Of a stretch of 64,000 bases of DNA, positions 35,043-43,983 are shown piece by piece. Every line of letters begins with the position of its first letter. Position 1 is the first letter of the stretch. The notes beneath the pieces were generated by a model, which saw nothing but the letters and a program-made list of their open reading frames with translations, did no database searches and was not told the DNA's origin. The stretch spans positions 7,378,001 through 7,442,000 of the forward strand of contig NZ_CP109499.1 in assembly GCF_036231965.1 (NCBI RefSeq), written 5' to 3'. The translations under genes were made by a program, and so were the position numbers. Source of the stretch: Streptomyces sp. NBC_01428 (GTDB lineage: Bacteria > Actinomycetota > Actinomycetes > Streptomycetales > Streptomycetaceae).

Positions 35043-36710
35043 CTACGCGTCGTACAGATCGGCCTTGCGCGGTGCGGCGTCCTGCACCGCGGTGCTGAGG
35101 AACGACGAGCGGTTGCCGAACTTCTCGGTGTCCACGCCGTTCTCCTCCAGGACCCTGATCGCCGCCGCGTGCACCACACGCAGCACGGGCGTCGCGGCCC
35201 GCAGCGCGTCGTCCGCCATGAAACGGTGCCGCCACGGCTGGTCGGCCCAGGCGTGCCGCAGCCCGAACGGCTCGGGCAGCGCCAGCGAGCCGCCCAGCCA
35301 GTCCAGAAGCGGCGGATACCAGCTGAGGGGGGCCCGCGCGGCCAGCCGTACGACCTCGTCGGCGGTGACCAGCGGCAGGCTCACCTTGCGGGTCTCCCAG
35401 AACCGGACGGTCTTCGCGACCTCCTTGGTCGGGGCCTCCGGCTTGGTGGTGAACAGCGAGTTCACCGGGCCCAGCGCGTGCCCGGTGACCTCGATGCGCA
35501 GCGTCTCGTGGAGCACGGTCACCGTGATCAGCATCGTGATGACCAACTGGCCGTCCCAGAGCGTCCACTGGACCCCCAGGTAGTGCCGGTCGCCGCTGCC
35601 GAACTGCTGCTTGTTGCAGATGTCCTGGATGGCATGGTTCCTGACCGTGTACGCGTCCACGTCCGTGCCGCCCGGCCGGGACACCGCCTTCGCGTTCTCC
35701 CCGATCGGCGTGACCACCCAGTGCTTGAGCGAAGGCGCCGGGAAACCACCGGTGTTGAGCGGACCGCGCTCCAGCATGCGCAACTGGTCGTGGATGCTGC
35801 GGATCACGTCCCAGCTGCGGAACGGGTGGATCTCCTTGGCCGCGTCCCGGGGCACCAGGTCCTCGGCGAGCTGCCAGCTGCCCCAGCGTGTCCCCATGCC
35901 GAGGATGCCCTTGGGGCCCGCGTAGAACACGGAGTTGGACTGCTGCTCGGCGCCGAGGCGGGCGAGGGACTGGCGCAGCCGCTCGGCCGCCGTCTCGCCC
36001 GGGCTGCCGGGGACCGCCTCCGGGATCTTCGCGCCGAGACCGCCGCCGGACAGGAGGCTGTCCCAGCGGGCGCGCAGGTCCTTGGCCGTGCGCTCGCAGA
36101 TCTGCTTGGCCCAGAGCCAGCCGACGACGGGCAGGACCACCGACGCGCGTCCGTACCAGCCCCAGAAACCCGTGAACGGCATCTTCAGGAGGAACAGGAC
36201 GGCGAGGGCGCCGGCCGCGAACAGGAGCGTGGTGCCGAGGGCCGAGGCGCGCTTGTTCTCGCTCTTGGCGATCTGCGTGCGGATCGTGAAGACGAGCAGC
36301 CACACCACGAGGCCCGGCAGGAACAGCAGCCCGCAGAGCACCATGACGGCCGACAGCCAATTGTCGCGGTCCCGGCGGATGTTGGTCGCCGCCAGGCAGT
36401 GCTCCACGACGACCTGCGGCTCGGTGCCGAAGGACTGGATGAGCGGCTTGCGGCCGACACCCAGCATGCGGCCGGTGACCGCCGTCGAGAAGGCCTCGCC
36501 GAGATTCGGCGCGAGCAGCTTGATCCGCGGGGCCTTGACGGTCGACTGGTGCCATTCGTTGTCGGCCTTGAGGATCTCCGTGACCGGACTGTCGCGATAC
36601 GCCGCCGAGGCCAGGGCGAAGGTCGCCGCCGTCTGTCCCGCGGAGCCCGTGAGCGGCACCTGCGCCCCGGGAGTGAAATCGAACCCCTCGAACGTCACTT
36701 CCGCCCCCAT
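35043..36710 (-). CDS. Membrane protein of unknown function, 555 residues
   Basis: N-terminal soluble region, two to four membrane segments at about 120-185 (SAVMVLCGLLFLPGLVVWLLV; LLFAAGALAVLFLLKMPF), then a cytoplasmic or external region to the end with a further hydrophobic pair near 375-390 (QLVITMLITVTVLHETL). No enzyme motif. Start uncertain: ATG 36710 is used; GTGs at 36758 and 36698 are possible. Neighbours do not explain it. Confidence 0.72.
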   Translation of the reverse strand: MGAEVTFEGFDFTPGAQVPLTGSAGQTAATFALASAAYRDSPVTEILKADNEWHQSTVKAPRIKLLAPNLGEAFSTAVTGRMLGVGRKPLIQSFGTEPQVVVEHCLAATNIRRDRDNWLSAVMVLCGLLFLPGLVVWLLVFTIRTQIAKSENKRASALGTTLLFAAGALAVLFLLKMPFTGFWGWYGRASVVLPVVGWLWAKQICERTAKDLRARWDSLLSGGGLGAKIPEAVPGSPGETAAERLRQSLARLGAEQQSNSVFYAGPKGILGMGTRWGSWQLAEDLVPRDAAKEIHPFRSWDVIRSIHDQLRMLERGPLNTGGFPAPSLKHWVVTPIGENAKAVSRPGGTDVDAYTVRNHAIQDICNKQQFGSGDRHYLGVQWTLWDGQLVITMLITVTVLHETLRIEVTGHALGPVNSLFTTKPEAPTKEVAKTVRFWETRKVSLPLVTADEVVRLAARAPLSWYPPLLDWLGGSLALPEPFGLRHAWADQPWRHRFMADDALRAATPVLRVVHAAAIRVLEENGVDTEKFGNRSSFLSTAVQDAAPRKADLYDA

Positions 36711-36816
36711 CGCCGCCGCACCCGCTCCTGCGGCTTTCCCGACTTCGGTGCTCCGCACACCTGTTGATCAGGTCATCGTCTTGATCAGGTTCTCAGAGTA
36801 ACGGGCATGACCGACA

Positions 36817-36852
36817 TTCGTCGGCGGACGGCCGAAGCCGTCCGCCGACGAA
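36817..36852 (-). terminator. Terminator of the EF-G2-like gene
   Basis: A perfect 16-bp stem (36817-36832 with 36837-36852) with CGAA tetraloop. It begins 15 bases beyond the stop on the minus strand. Confidence 0.8.
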
Positions 36853-36867
36853 CGACGCCCCGAACCC

Positions 36868-39063
36868 TCAGGAGTCCGGGGTCCGTTCGCGGATCCGTTC
36901 GGCGATCTGCTGCGGCATCGGTTCGTGCCGCGCGTAGTGCCGGTCGAACCGCGCGGTGCCGTGCGAGATGGACCGCAGATCGACGGCGTACCGCCCGATC
37001 TCGATCTCCGGCACCTCCGCCCGGACGAGCGTGCGTCCGCCGCCCGCCTGCTCGGTGCCCACCACCCGGCCGCGCCGGCCCGACAGGTCGCTCATCACGG
37101 CACCCACGTAGTCGTCGCCGACCAGCACACTCACCTCGGCCACCGGCTCCAGGAGGTGGATCCTGGCGTCGGCCGCCGCCTCGCGCAGCGCCAGCGCCCC
37201 CGCCGTCTGGAAGGCGGCGTCGGAGGAGTCCACCGAGTGCGCCTTGCCGTCGCGCAGCGTGACCCGGACGTCGATGAGCGGATAGCCCGCGGCCACGCCC
37301 CTGGCCGCCTGGGCGCGCACGCCCTTCTCGACGGACGGGATGAACTGACGGGGCACGGCGCCCCCGATGACCTTGTCCACGAACTCGATGCCCGAGCCGT
37401 TCGGCAGCGGTTCCACCTCGATCTCGCAGATCGCGAACTGACCGTGTCCGCCGGACTGCTTCACATGCCGGCCCCGCCCGCTGGACGTGCCGGCGAACGT
37501 CTCGCGCAACGACACCTTGTGCGGGACGACGTCGACCTGCACGCCGTACCGGTTGCGCAGCCGCTCCAGCGCGACGTCCGCGTGCGCCTCGCCCAGGCAC
37601 CACAGGACGACCTGGTGGGTGGCCGGATTCTGCTCCAGCCGCATGGTGGGGTCCTCGGCGACCAGCCGGCCGAGCCCCTGGGAGAGCTTGTCCTCGTCCG
37701 CCTTGCTGTGCGCCTCGATGGCGAGCGGGAGCAGCGGGTCGGGCATCCGCCAGGGCTCCATGAGAAGCGGGTCGTCCTTGGCCGAGAGGGTGTCGCCGGT
37801 CTCGGCGCGGTTCAGCTTGGCCACGCTGGCGAGATCGCCGGCGATGCAGTGGGTGAGGGCCCGCTGCTGTTTGCCGAACGGCGCGGACAGGGTGCCGATG
37901 CGCTCGTCGACGTCGTGGTCCTCGTGGCCGCGGTCGGTGAGGCCGTGCCCGGAGACGTGCACGGTCGCGTCCGGGCGCAGCGTCCCCGAGAAGACCCGGA
38001 CCAGGGAGACCCGGCCGACGTACGGGTCGGACGCCGTCTTCACCACCTCGGCGAGCAGCGGGCCGTCCGGGTCGCACGCCTCGACCGCGCGCGAGGCGCC
38101 GTCCGGGGTGGTCACCGAGGGCGCCGGGCGCTCCAGCGGGGTGGGGAAGCCGCCCGTGACCAGTTCGAGGAGCTCGACCGTGCCGAGACCCTGCCGGGCG
38201 CCCTCGGCGGCCGGGGCTGCGGCCAGCACCGGGAAGAAGGTGCCGCGGGCCACGGCCCGCTCCAGGTCCTGCACGAGCGTCTTGAGGTCGATCTCCTCGC
38301 CGCCGAGGTAGCGGTCCATGAGGGTCTCGTCCTCGCTCTCGGCGATGATTCCCTCGATCAGCCGGTTGCGGGCGTCCTCGATGAGCTGCCGCTGCTCGGG
38401 GCCCGGTTCCGCCTCCTTGCGCTCCCCGGAGGCGTAGTCGAACAGCCGCTGGGTCAGCAGGCCGATCAGGCCGGTCACGGGCGCGTGCCCGTCCGGTGCC
38501 TCGGGCCCCCGCAGCGGCAGGTACAGCGGCAGGACGGCGTCGGGGTCGTCCCCGCCGAACGCCTCCGCGCAGATCCTGGTCATCTCCTCGAAGTCCGCCC
38601 TGGCCGATTCGAGGTGGGTCACCACGATGGCGCGCGGCATCCCGACCGCCGCGCACTCCTCCCACACCATCCGGGTCGAACCGTCCACGCCGTCCGAGGC
38701 CGAGACCACGAAGAGGGCCGCGTCCGCAGCGCGCAGACCGGCCCTCAGTTCCCCGACGAAATCCGCGTACCCCGGGGTGTCCAGAATGTTGATCTTGTAT
38801 CCGTCCCAGTCGACGGGGACCAGGGAGAGCTGCACCGAGCGTTGCTGCCGGTGCTCGATCTCGTCGTAGTCCGAGACGGTGCCGCCGTCCTCCACGCGGC
38901 CCGCCCGGTTCACCGCTCCCGCGGTCAGCGCGAGAGCCTCCACCAATGTCGTCTTGCCCGATCCGCTGTGGCCGACCAGCACCACGTTCCTTACGGACGC
39001 GGGGTGGTCGGCCGCCGTAGCCCTGCCGGCGGCTCCGGGGTGTGCGTGCGCCTTGTCGCCCAT
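36868..39063 (-). CDS. Elongation factor G-like protein (EF-G2 type)
   Basis: A 731-residue translational GTPase of the EF-G2 group. P-loop GHSGSGKTT (31-39), G3 ILDTPGYADF. The G4 site, usually NKxD, reads THLES, so guanine recognition is altered. Domains II to V follow, with the domain IV and V strands SSGRGRHVKQSGGHGQFA and VSVLVGDDYVGAVMSDLSGRRGRV. Mycobacterial EF-G2 is reported to bind GTP but not to support normal translocation. It is likely accessory. ATG 39063 follows GGGAGG. Confidence 0.9.
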   Translation of the reverse strand: MGDKAHAHPGAAGRATAADHPASVRNVVLVGHSGSGKTTLVEALALTAGAVNRAGRVEDGGTVSDYDEIEHRQQRSVQLSLVPVDWDGYKINILDTPGYADFVGELRAGLRAADAALFVVSASDGVDGSTRMVWEECAAVGMPRAIVVTHLESARADFEEMTRICAEAFGGDDPDAVLPLYLPLRGPEAPDGHAPVTGLIGLLTQRLFDYASGERKEAEPGPEQRQLIEDARNRLIEGIIAESEDETLMDRYLGGEEIDLKTLVQDLERAVARGTFFPVLAAAPAAEGARQGLGTVELLELVTGGFPTPLERPAPSVTTPDGASRAVEACDPDGPLLAEVVKTASDPYVGRVSLVRVFSGTLRPDATVHVSGHGLTDRGHEDHDVDERIGTLSAPFGKQQRALTHCIAGDLASVAKLNRAETGDTLSAKDDPLLMEPWRMPDPLLPLAIEAHSKADEDKLSQGLGRLVAEDPTMRLEQNPATHQVVLWCLGEAHADVALERLRNRYGVQVDVVPHKVSLRETFAGTSSGRGRHVKQSGGHGQFAICEIEVEPLPNGSGIEFVDKVIGGAVPRQFIPSVEKGVRAQAARGVAAGYPLIDVRVTLRDGKAHSVDSSDAAFQTAGALALREAAADARIHLLEPVAEVSVLVGDDYVGAVMSDLSGRRGRVVGTEQAGGGRTLVRAEVPEIEIGRYAVDLRSISHGTARFDRHYARHEPMPQQIAERIRERTPDS

Positions 39064-39339
39064 GGCCTTGCCTCCCGTGCACGGTGAGGTCTCTGTGGGC
39101 GCGGACATGCTCAGGCCGCGTGCGGTGGCGGCACCGGTGACGCCCGCGGTGTCTTCGAGCTTCGCACTCGCGTCACGGCGCGTCCATACAGTGGACGCGA
39201 CGGCGCCGCGGCACCGACGGCATCGCGTCGTGACACGGGGGTGCGGGTGCCCGGCCGTCGCACAGGCGCACGCGTGACTACGATGGGGCGGCCGGTGGCC
39301 AGCAGGGGCCGCGCGGCGACACCGACCCTCGGGAAGGCC

Positions 39340-40005
39340 ATGCTGAACAAGTACGCGCGTGCATTCTTCACGCGTGTCCTCACACCGTTCGCCGCGTTTC
39401 TCATCCGCCGGGGGGTAAGCCCCGACACGGTCACCTTCCTGGGCACGGCCGGAGTGATGGCGGGCGCACTGGTCTTCTTCCCGCGGGGAGAGTTCTTCTG
39501 GGGCACGATCGTCATCACGCTGTTCGTGTTCTCCGACCTCGTCGACGGGAACATGGCGCGCCAGCTCGGCCGCTCCAGCCGCTGGGGGGCCTTCCTGGAC
39601 TCCACGCTCGACCGGGTGGCCGACGGCGCGATCTTCGGCGGCTTCGCGCTCTGGTACGCGGGTGGCGGCGACGACAACGTCCTGTGCGCCGTTTCGATCT
39701 TCTGCCTGGCCAGCGGCCAGGTGGTCTCGTACACCAAGGCGCGCGGCGAGGCGATCGGCCTGCCGGTCGCCGTCAACGGCCTGGTGGAGCGCGCCGAGCG
39801 ACTGGTGATCTCCCTGGTCGCGGCCGGTCTTGCGGGCCTGCACGCGTTCGGTGTGCCCGGCATCCAGGTGCTGCTGCCGATCGCGCTGTGGATCGTCGCC
39901 GTCGGCAGCCTCGTCACGCTGGTCCAGCGTGTCGTCACCGTCCGCCGGGAGTCCGCCGAGGCGGACGCCGCCGCTGCCGCCGCGAACAGCGAGGCCACCT
40001 CGTGA
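39340..40005 (+). CDS. pgsA: Phosphatidylinositol phosphate synthase (CDP-alcohol phosphotransferase)
   Basis: A 221-residue membrane enzyme. The CDP-alcohol signature D66LVDGxxAR(74)...G83...D87xxxD91 is complete. In actinobacteria the enzyme in this position condenses CDP-diacylglycerol with inositol 3-phosphate. Six membrane helices. GGGAAGG stands right before ATG 39340; earlier starts would add a non-family N-terminus. The overlapping acyltransferase and pimA place it in PI-mannoside synthesis. Confidence 0.9.
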   Translation: MLNKYARAFFTRVLTPFAAFLIRRGVSPDTVTFLGTAGVMAGALVFFPRGEFFWGTIVITLFVFSDLVDGNMARQLGRSSRWGAFLDSTLDRVADGAIFGGFALWYAGGGDDNVLCAVSIFCLASGQVVSYTKARGEAIGLPVAVNGLVERAERLVISLVAAGLAGLHAFGVPGIQVLLPIALWIVAVGSLVTLVQRVVTVRRESAEADAAAAAANSEATS

Positions 40006-41003
40006 CCAGCCTCCAGGACCGGCTGGCGGACGGCGCGTACGCCCTCGGCTGGAGCACCGTCAAGAAGCTCCCCGAGCCCGTCGCCGTGCGCCTCGGCCGG
40101 ACGATCGCGGACCTCGCCTGGAAGAAGCGCGGCAAGGGCGTGCTCCGTCTGGAGAGCAACTACGCGCGCGTGCTGCCCGACGCGACACCGGAGCGCCTGG
40201 CCGAACTCTCCAAGGCGGGCATGCGCTCGTACCTGCGCTACTGGATGGAGTCGTTCCGGCTCCCCGCGTGGAGCGCGGACCGGGTGCGGGGCGGCTTCGA
40301 GCCGAAGGACCTGCACCACCTCACCGACGGCCTCGCCGCGGGCAGGGGCGTCGTCCTCGCCCTGCCGCACATGGCCAACTGGGACCTCGCCGGCGCCTGG
40401 GTCACCACCAAGCTGGAGACACCCTTCACGACCGTCGCCGAGCGCCTCAAGCCCGAGTCGCTGTACGACCGTTTCGTCGCCTACCGCGAGGGCCTCGGCA
40501 TGGAGGTCCTGCCGCACAGCGGCGGCACCGCCTTCGGCACGCTCGCCCGGCGGCTGCGCGACGGCGGACTGGTCTGCCTGGTCGCCGAACGCGACCTGTC
40601 CTCGTCGGGCGTCGAGGTGCGGTTCTTCGGCGAGGCGACCCGGATGCCCGCCGGACCGGCCCTCCTCGCGCAGCAGACCGGCGCCGCGCTGCTGCCGGTG
40701 ACGCTCTGGTACGACGACTCGACCGTCATGCAGGGCCGCGTCCATCCGCCCGTCGAGGTTCCCGTGTCAGGCACCCGTGCCGAGAAGACGTCTGTCATGA
40801 CACAGGCGATGGCCGACGCCTTCGCCACGGGAATCGCCGACCACCCGGAGGACTGGCACATGCTGCAGCGGCTGTGGCTCAAGGACCTCGACGCCGGGAA
40901 GGCTCCTCAGGAGCCCCGCCCGCAGGAATCCGTGACCCCCGGGCATCCGGTCGAGCCCGAGACCCCCCTGGCCTCCGAGGCTCCCGAGAAGAGGACCCCG
41001 TGA
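40002..41003 (+). CDS. Phosphatidylinositol mannoside acyltransferase (PatA-like)
   Basis: A 333-residue LpxL/HtrB-family acyltransferase. The catalytic HX4D is H123MANWD128. Other family pieces: VVLALPHMANWD, LVAERDLSSSGVEVRFFGEATRMP (split), QQTGAALLPVTLWY. The mycobacterial neighbour of the same order acylates the mannose of PIM1/PIM2. GTG 40002 overlaps the pgsA stop; its own end overlaps pimA. The acidic, Pro-rich C-terminal tail of about 45 residues is probably disordered. Confidence 0.88.
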   Translation: MTSLQDRLADGAYALGWSTVKKLPEPVAVRLGRTIADLAWKKRGKGVLRLESNYARVLPDATPERLAELSKAGMRSYLRYWMESFRLPAWSADRVRGGFEPKDLHHLTDGLAAGRGVVLALPHMANWDLAGAWVTTKLETPFTTVAERLKPESLYDRFVAYREGLGMEVLPHSGGTAFGTLARRLRDGGLVCLVAERDLSSSGVEVRFFGEATRMPAGPALLAQQTGAALLPVTLWYDDSTVMQGRVHPPVEVPVSGTRAEKTSVMTQAMADAFATGIADHPEDWHMLQRLWLKDLDAGKAPQEPRPQESVTPGHPVEPETPLASEAPEKRTP

Positions 41004-42160
41004 GGATCGGCATCGTCTGCCCGTACTCCTGGGACGTCCCGGGCGGCGTCCAGTTCCACATCCGGGACCTGGCCGAGCACCTCATCGGCCTGGGACACGA
41101 CGTCTCCGTCCTCGCCCCCTCGGACGACGACACCCCGCTGCCGCCGTACGTCGTCTCGGCGGGCCGCGCCGTCCCGGTGCCCTACAACGGCTCGGTGGCG
41201 CGGCTGAACTTCGGCTTCCTGTCGGCCGCGCGGGTACGGCGCTGGCTGCACGACGGCACCTTCGACGTGGTCCACATCCACGAACCGTCCTCGCCGTCCC
41301 TCGGCCTGCTCACCTGCTGGGCCGCGCAGGGCCCGATCGTCGCGACCTTCCACACCTCCAACCCGCGTTCCCGGGCGATGGTCGCCGCGTACTCGATCCT
41401 CCAGGCCGCCCTGGAGAAGATCAGCGCGCGCATCGCGGTGAGCGAGTACGCGCGCCGGACCCTCGTCGAGCACCTCGGCGGCGACGCCGTCGTCATCCCG
41501 AACGGCGTCGACGTCGACTTCTTCGCCCGTGCCAAGCCCAAGCCGGAGTGGCAGGGCGACACGATCGGCTTCATCGGCCGCATCGACGAGCCCCGCAAGG
41601 GACTGCCGGTGCTCATGAAGGCCCTGCCGAAGATCCTCGCCGAGCGCCCGCAGACGCGGCTCCTGGTCGCCGGACGCGGGGACGAGAAGGAGGCCGTGGA
41701 GTCGCTGCCCGCGGAGATGCGGTCGCGCGTCGAGTTCCTCGGCATGGTCAGCGACGAGGACAAGGCCCGCTTCCTGCGCAGCGTCGACCTGTACATCGCG
41801 CCCAACACGGGCGGCGAGAGCTTCGGGATCATCCTGGTCGAGGCGATGTCCGCCGGCGCGCCCGTGCTCGCCGCGGACCTCGACGCGTTCGCCCAGGTCC
41901 TCGACCAGGGCGCGGCCGGCGAGCTGTTCGCGAACGAGGACGCGGACGCCCTCGCCGCCGCCGCGCTGCGCCTGCTCGCCGACCCGGAGCGCCGCGCCGA
42001 ACTGCGGAAGCGGGGGAGTGCCCACGTGCGGCGCTTCGACTGGTCGACGGTCGGCGCGGACATCCTCGCCGTCTACGAGACGGTGACGGACGGCGCGGCG
42101 GCGGTGGCCACGGACGAACGCACGGGCCTGCGCGCACGGTTCGGGATGGCCCGGGACTGA
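41000..42160 (+). CDS. pimA: Phosphatidyl-myo-inositol mannosyltransferase PimA
   Basis: A 386-residue GT4 glycosyltransferase that adds the first mannose from GDP-mannose to phosphatidylinositol on the inner membrane face. N-terminal glycine loop PYSWDVPGGVQFHI, acceptor-side HIHEPSSPS, and the GT4 EX7E motif in GGESFGIILVEAMSAG (about 272-282). GTG 41000 overlaps the acyltransferase stop by four bases. With pgsA and the acyltransferase it forms a coupled lipid operon. Confidence 0.93.
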   Translation: MRIGIVCPYSWDVPGGVQFHIRDLAEHLIGLGHDVSVLAPSDDDTPLPPYVVSAGRAVPVPYNGSVARLNFGFLSAARVRRWLHDGTFDVVHIHEPSSPSLGLLTCWAAQGPIVATFHTSNPRSRAMVAAYSILQAALEKISARIAVSEYARRTLVEHLGGDAVVIPNGVDVDFFARAKPKPEWQGDTIGFIGRIDEPRKGLPVLMKALPKILAERPQTRLLVAGRGDEKEAVESLPAEMRSRVEFLGMVSDEDKARFLRSVDLYIAPNTGGESFGIILVEAMSAGAPVLAADLDAFAQVLDQGAAGELFANEDADALAAAALRLLADPERRAELRKRGSAHVRRFDWSTVGADILAVYETVTDGAAAVATDERTGLRARFGMARD

Positions 42161-42210
42161 CGTCAGGGCCGGTGCCCGGCCTGCCCAGGGGCCGGGCCCC
42201 TGGCGGCGGG

Positions 42211-42283
42211 CCGACCGGGCCTCCGGCGACCGGCCGACCGGGCCTCCGGCGACCGGCCGACCGGGCACCGGCCGACCGGGCGG
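42211..42283. repeat. 23-base tandem repeat downstream of pimA
   Basis: Two exact 23-base copies (42211-42233, 42234-42256) and two shortened copies (42257-42271, 42272-42283), all starting with CCGACCGGGC. It lies in the gap between pimA and the LemA-like gene. Copy number is likely to vary by slippage. Confidence 0.85.
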
Positions 42284-42343
42284 ACGCGGCACCGACGGTG
42301 CGAAGGGGGCCCGGTGCCTGACGGGGCCACGGGTCCGCACGGG

Positions 42344-42349
42344 TAGCCT
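42344..42349 (+). promoter_or_regulatory. -10 element of a leaderless promoter
   Basis: TAGCCT lies eight bases before GTG 42358, the usual geometry of a leaderless Streptomyces mRNA. No clear -35. Confidence 0.5.
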
Positions 42350-42357
42350 TGCCGCCC

Positions 42358-42903
42358 GTGACCGCAACCCTCATCTGGATCCTCGTCGCGCTCGTGGCGA
42401 TCGGCCTCTACCTGAGCTGGACCGCCGGACGGCTCGACCGCCTGCACGCCCGGATCGACGCCACCCGTGCCGGCCTCGACGCCCAGCTGCTGCGCCGGGC
42501 CTCCGTCGCGCAGGAACTGGCCACCTCCGGAGTGCTCGACCCGGCCGCCTCGATCGTGCTCTACGAAGCCGCCCACGCGGCCCGGCAGGCCGAGGAGGAG
42601 CAGCGTGAGGTGGCCGAGAGCGAACTGAGCCAGGCCCTTCGCGCGGTGTTCGGGGAGGTCCAGCAGGTCGAGGCGGTCCGCGAGGTCCCCGGCGGCGAGG
42701 AGGCCGCCGGCGAGCTGGCCCAGGCCGTCCGGCGCGTGCCGATGGCCCGGCGCTTCCACAACGACGCCGTACGGGCTGCCCGCGCCCTGCGCCGCCACCG
42801 CAAGGTCCGCTGGTTCCGGCTCGCCGGGCACGCACCCTTCCCGATGGCCTTCGAGATGGACGACGAGCCCCCGATCGCCCTGGCGGACCGCCCCACCAGC
42901 TGA
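42358..42903 (+). CDS. LemA-like membrane-anchored protein
   Basis: A 181-residue protein. One N-terminal helix (LIWILVALVAIGLYLSW) is followed by helical, coiled-coil-like sequence. The segment ARRFHNDAVRAARAL resembles the LemA signature (RRFYNDAVREYN) and the end HAPFPMAFEMDDEPP fits its C-terminal loop. Function of LemA in bacteria is unknown. GTG 42358 is supported by the adjacent -10. Confidence 0.72.
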   Translation: MTATLIWILVALVAIGLYLSWTAGRLDRLHARIDATRAGLDAQLLRRASVAQELATSGVLDPAASIVLYEAAHAARQAEEEQREVAESELSQALRAVFGEVQQVEAVREVPGGEEAAGELAQAVRRVPMARRFHNDAVRAARALRRHRKVRWFRLAGHAPFPMAFEMDDEPPIALADRPTS

Positions 42904-42988
42904 GACCGTCTCCCGGACCGGCGGGAGGAGAGCCGGGGGAGGAGGCCGGTCGCGGGGAAAACGATCCACCGCCTCCTCATTGGCCCTT

Positions 42989-43004
42989 GCAGTGGACTGG
43001 TCAC
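42989..43004 (+). promoter_or_regulatory. Possible PdxR (MocR-type) operator upstream of pdxS
   Basis: GCAGTGGACTGGTCAC contains AGTGGACT, similar to the half-site bound by PdxR in corynebacteria (AAAGTGGWCTA, from memory). It lies 55-70 bases before the pdxS start. No pdxR gene is in the window. Weak evidence. Confidence 0.25.
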
Positions 43005-43056
43005 GTCGCGTTTCCTCGAAAGCGCACAAACCCTCTTTCACCCAGCGAGGTCACCC

Positions 43057-43977
43057 GTGTCCAGCACGCTTCCCAGCACCGCCCCGTCCGAGAACACCGC
43101 GATCGGCACCGCCCGCGTCAAGCGCGGCATGGCCGAGCAGCTCAAGGGCGGCGTGATCATGGACGTGGTCAACGCCGAGCAGGCGAAGATCGCCGAGGAC
43201 GCCGGCGCCGTGGCCGTCATGGCCCTGGAGCGGGTCCCCGCCGACATCCGCAAGGACGGCGGCGTGGCCCGTATGTCGGACCCGAACATGATCGAGGAGA
43301 TCATCGACGCGGTCTCCATCCCGGTGATGGCCAAGTCCCGCATCGGCCACTTCGTCGAGGCCCAGGTCCTGCAGTCCCTCGGCGTCGACTACATCGACGA
43401 GTCCGAGGTCCTCACCCCGGCCGACGAGGTCAACCACTCCGACAAGTGGGCCTTCACGACCCCCTTCGTCTGCGGTGCCACCAACCTGGGCGAGGCCCTG
43501 CGCCGTATCGCCGAGGGCGCGGCCATGATCCGCTCCAAGGGCGAGGCCGGTACCGGCAACGTCGTCGAGGCCGTCCGTCACCTGCGCCAGATCAAGAACG
43601 AGATCGCCAGGCTGCGCGGCTTCGACAACAACGAGCTGTACGCCGCCGCGAAGGAGCTGCGCGCCCCGTACGAGATCGTCAAGGAGGTCGCCGAGCTCGG
43701 CAAGCTCCCGGTCGTCCTGTTCTCCGCCGGTGGTGTCGCCACCCCCGCCGACGCCGCGCTCATGCGCCAGCTCGGCGCCGAGGGCGTCTTCGTCGGCTCC
43801 GGCATCTTCAAGTCCGGCGACCCGGCCAAGCGTGCCGCCGCCATCGTGAAGGCCACCACCTTCTTCGACGACCCGAAGATCATCGCGGACGCGTCCCGCA
43901 ACCTCGGCGAGGCCATGGTCGGCATCAACTGCGACACCCTCCCCGAGACCGAGCGCTACGCCAACCGCGGCTGGTAG
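43057..43977 (+). CDS. pdxS: Pyridoxal 5'-phosphate synthase subunit PdxS
   Basis: A 306-residue (beta-alpha)8 enzyme that builds PLP from ribose 5-phosphate, glyceraldehyde 3-phosphate and ammonia. Diagnostic stretches: RVKRGMAEQLKGGVIMDVVN, VMAKSRIGHFVEAQ, IRSKGEAGTGNVVEAVRH, VGSGIFKSGDPAKRA. Ammonia comes from PdxT, encoded six bases downstream. GTG 43057 follows AGCGAGG. Confidence 0.97.
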   Translation: MSSTLPSTAPSENTAIGTARVKRGMAEQLKGGVIMDVVNAEQAKIAEDAGAVAVMALERVPADIRKDGGVARMSDPNMIEEIIDAVSIPVMAKSRIGHFVEAQVLQSLGVDYIDESEVLTPADEVNHSDKWAFTTPFVCGATNLGEALRRIAEGAAMIRSKGEAGTGNVVEAVRHLRQIKNEIARLRGFDNNELYAAAKELRAPYEIVKEVAELGKLPVVLFSAGGVATPADAALMRQLGAEGVFVGSGIFKSGDPAKRAAAIVKATTFFDDPKIIADASRNLGEAMVGINCDTLPETERYANRGW

Positions 43978-43983
43978 TCACCC

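Noticed and set aside
42211..42283. CRISPR array
   Set aside because: The repeats are directly adjacent without spacers, few, and there are no cas genes.
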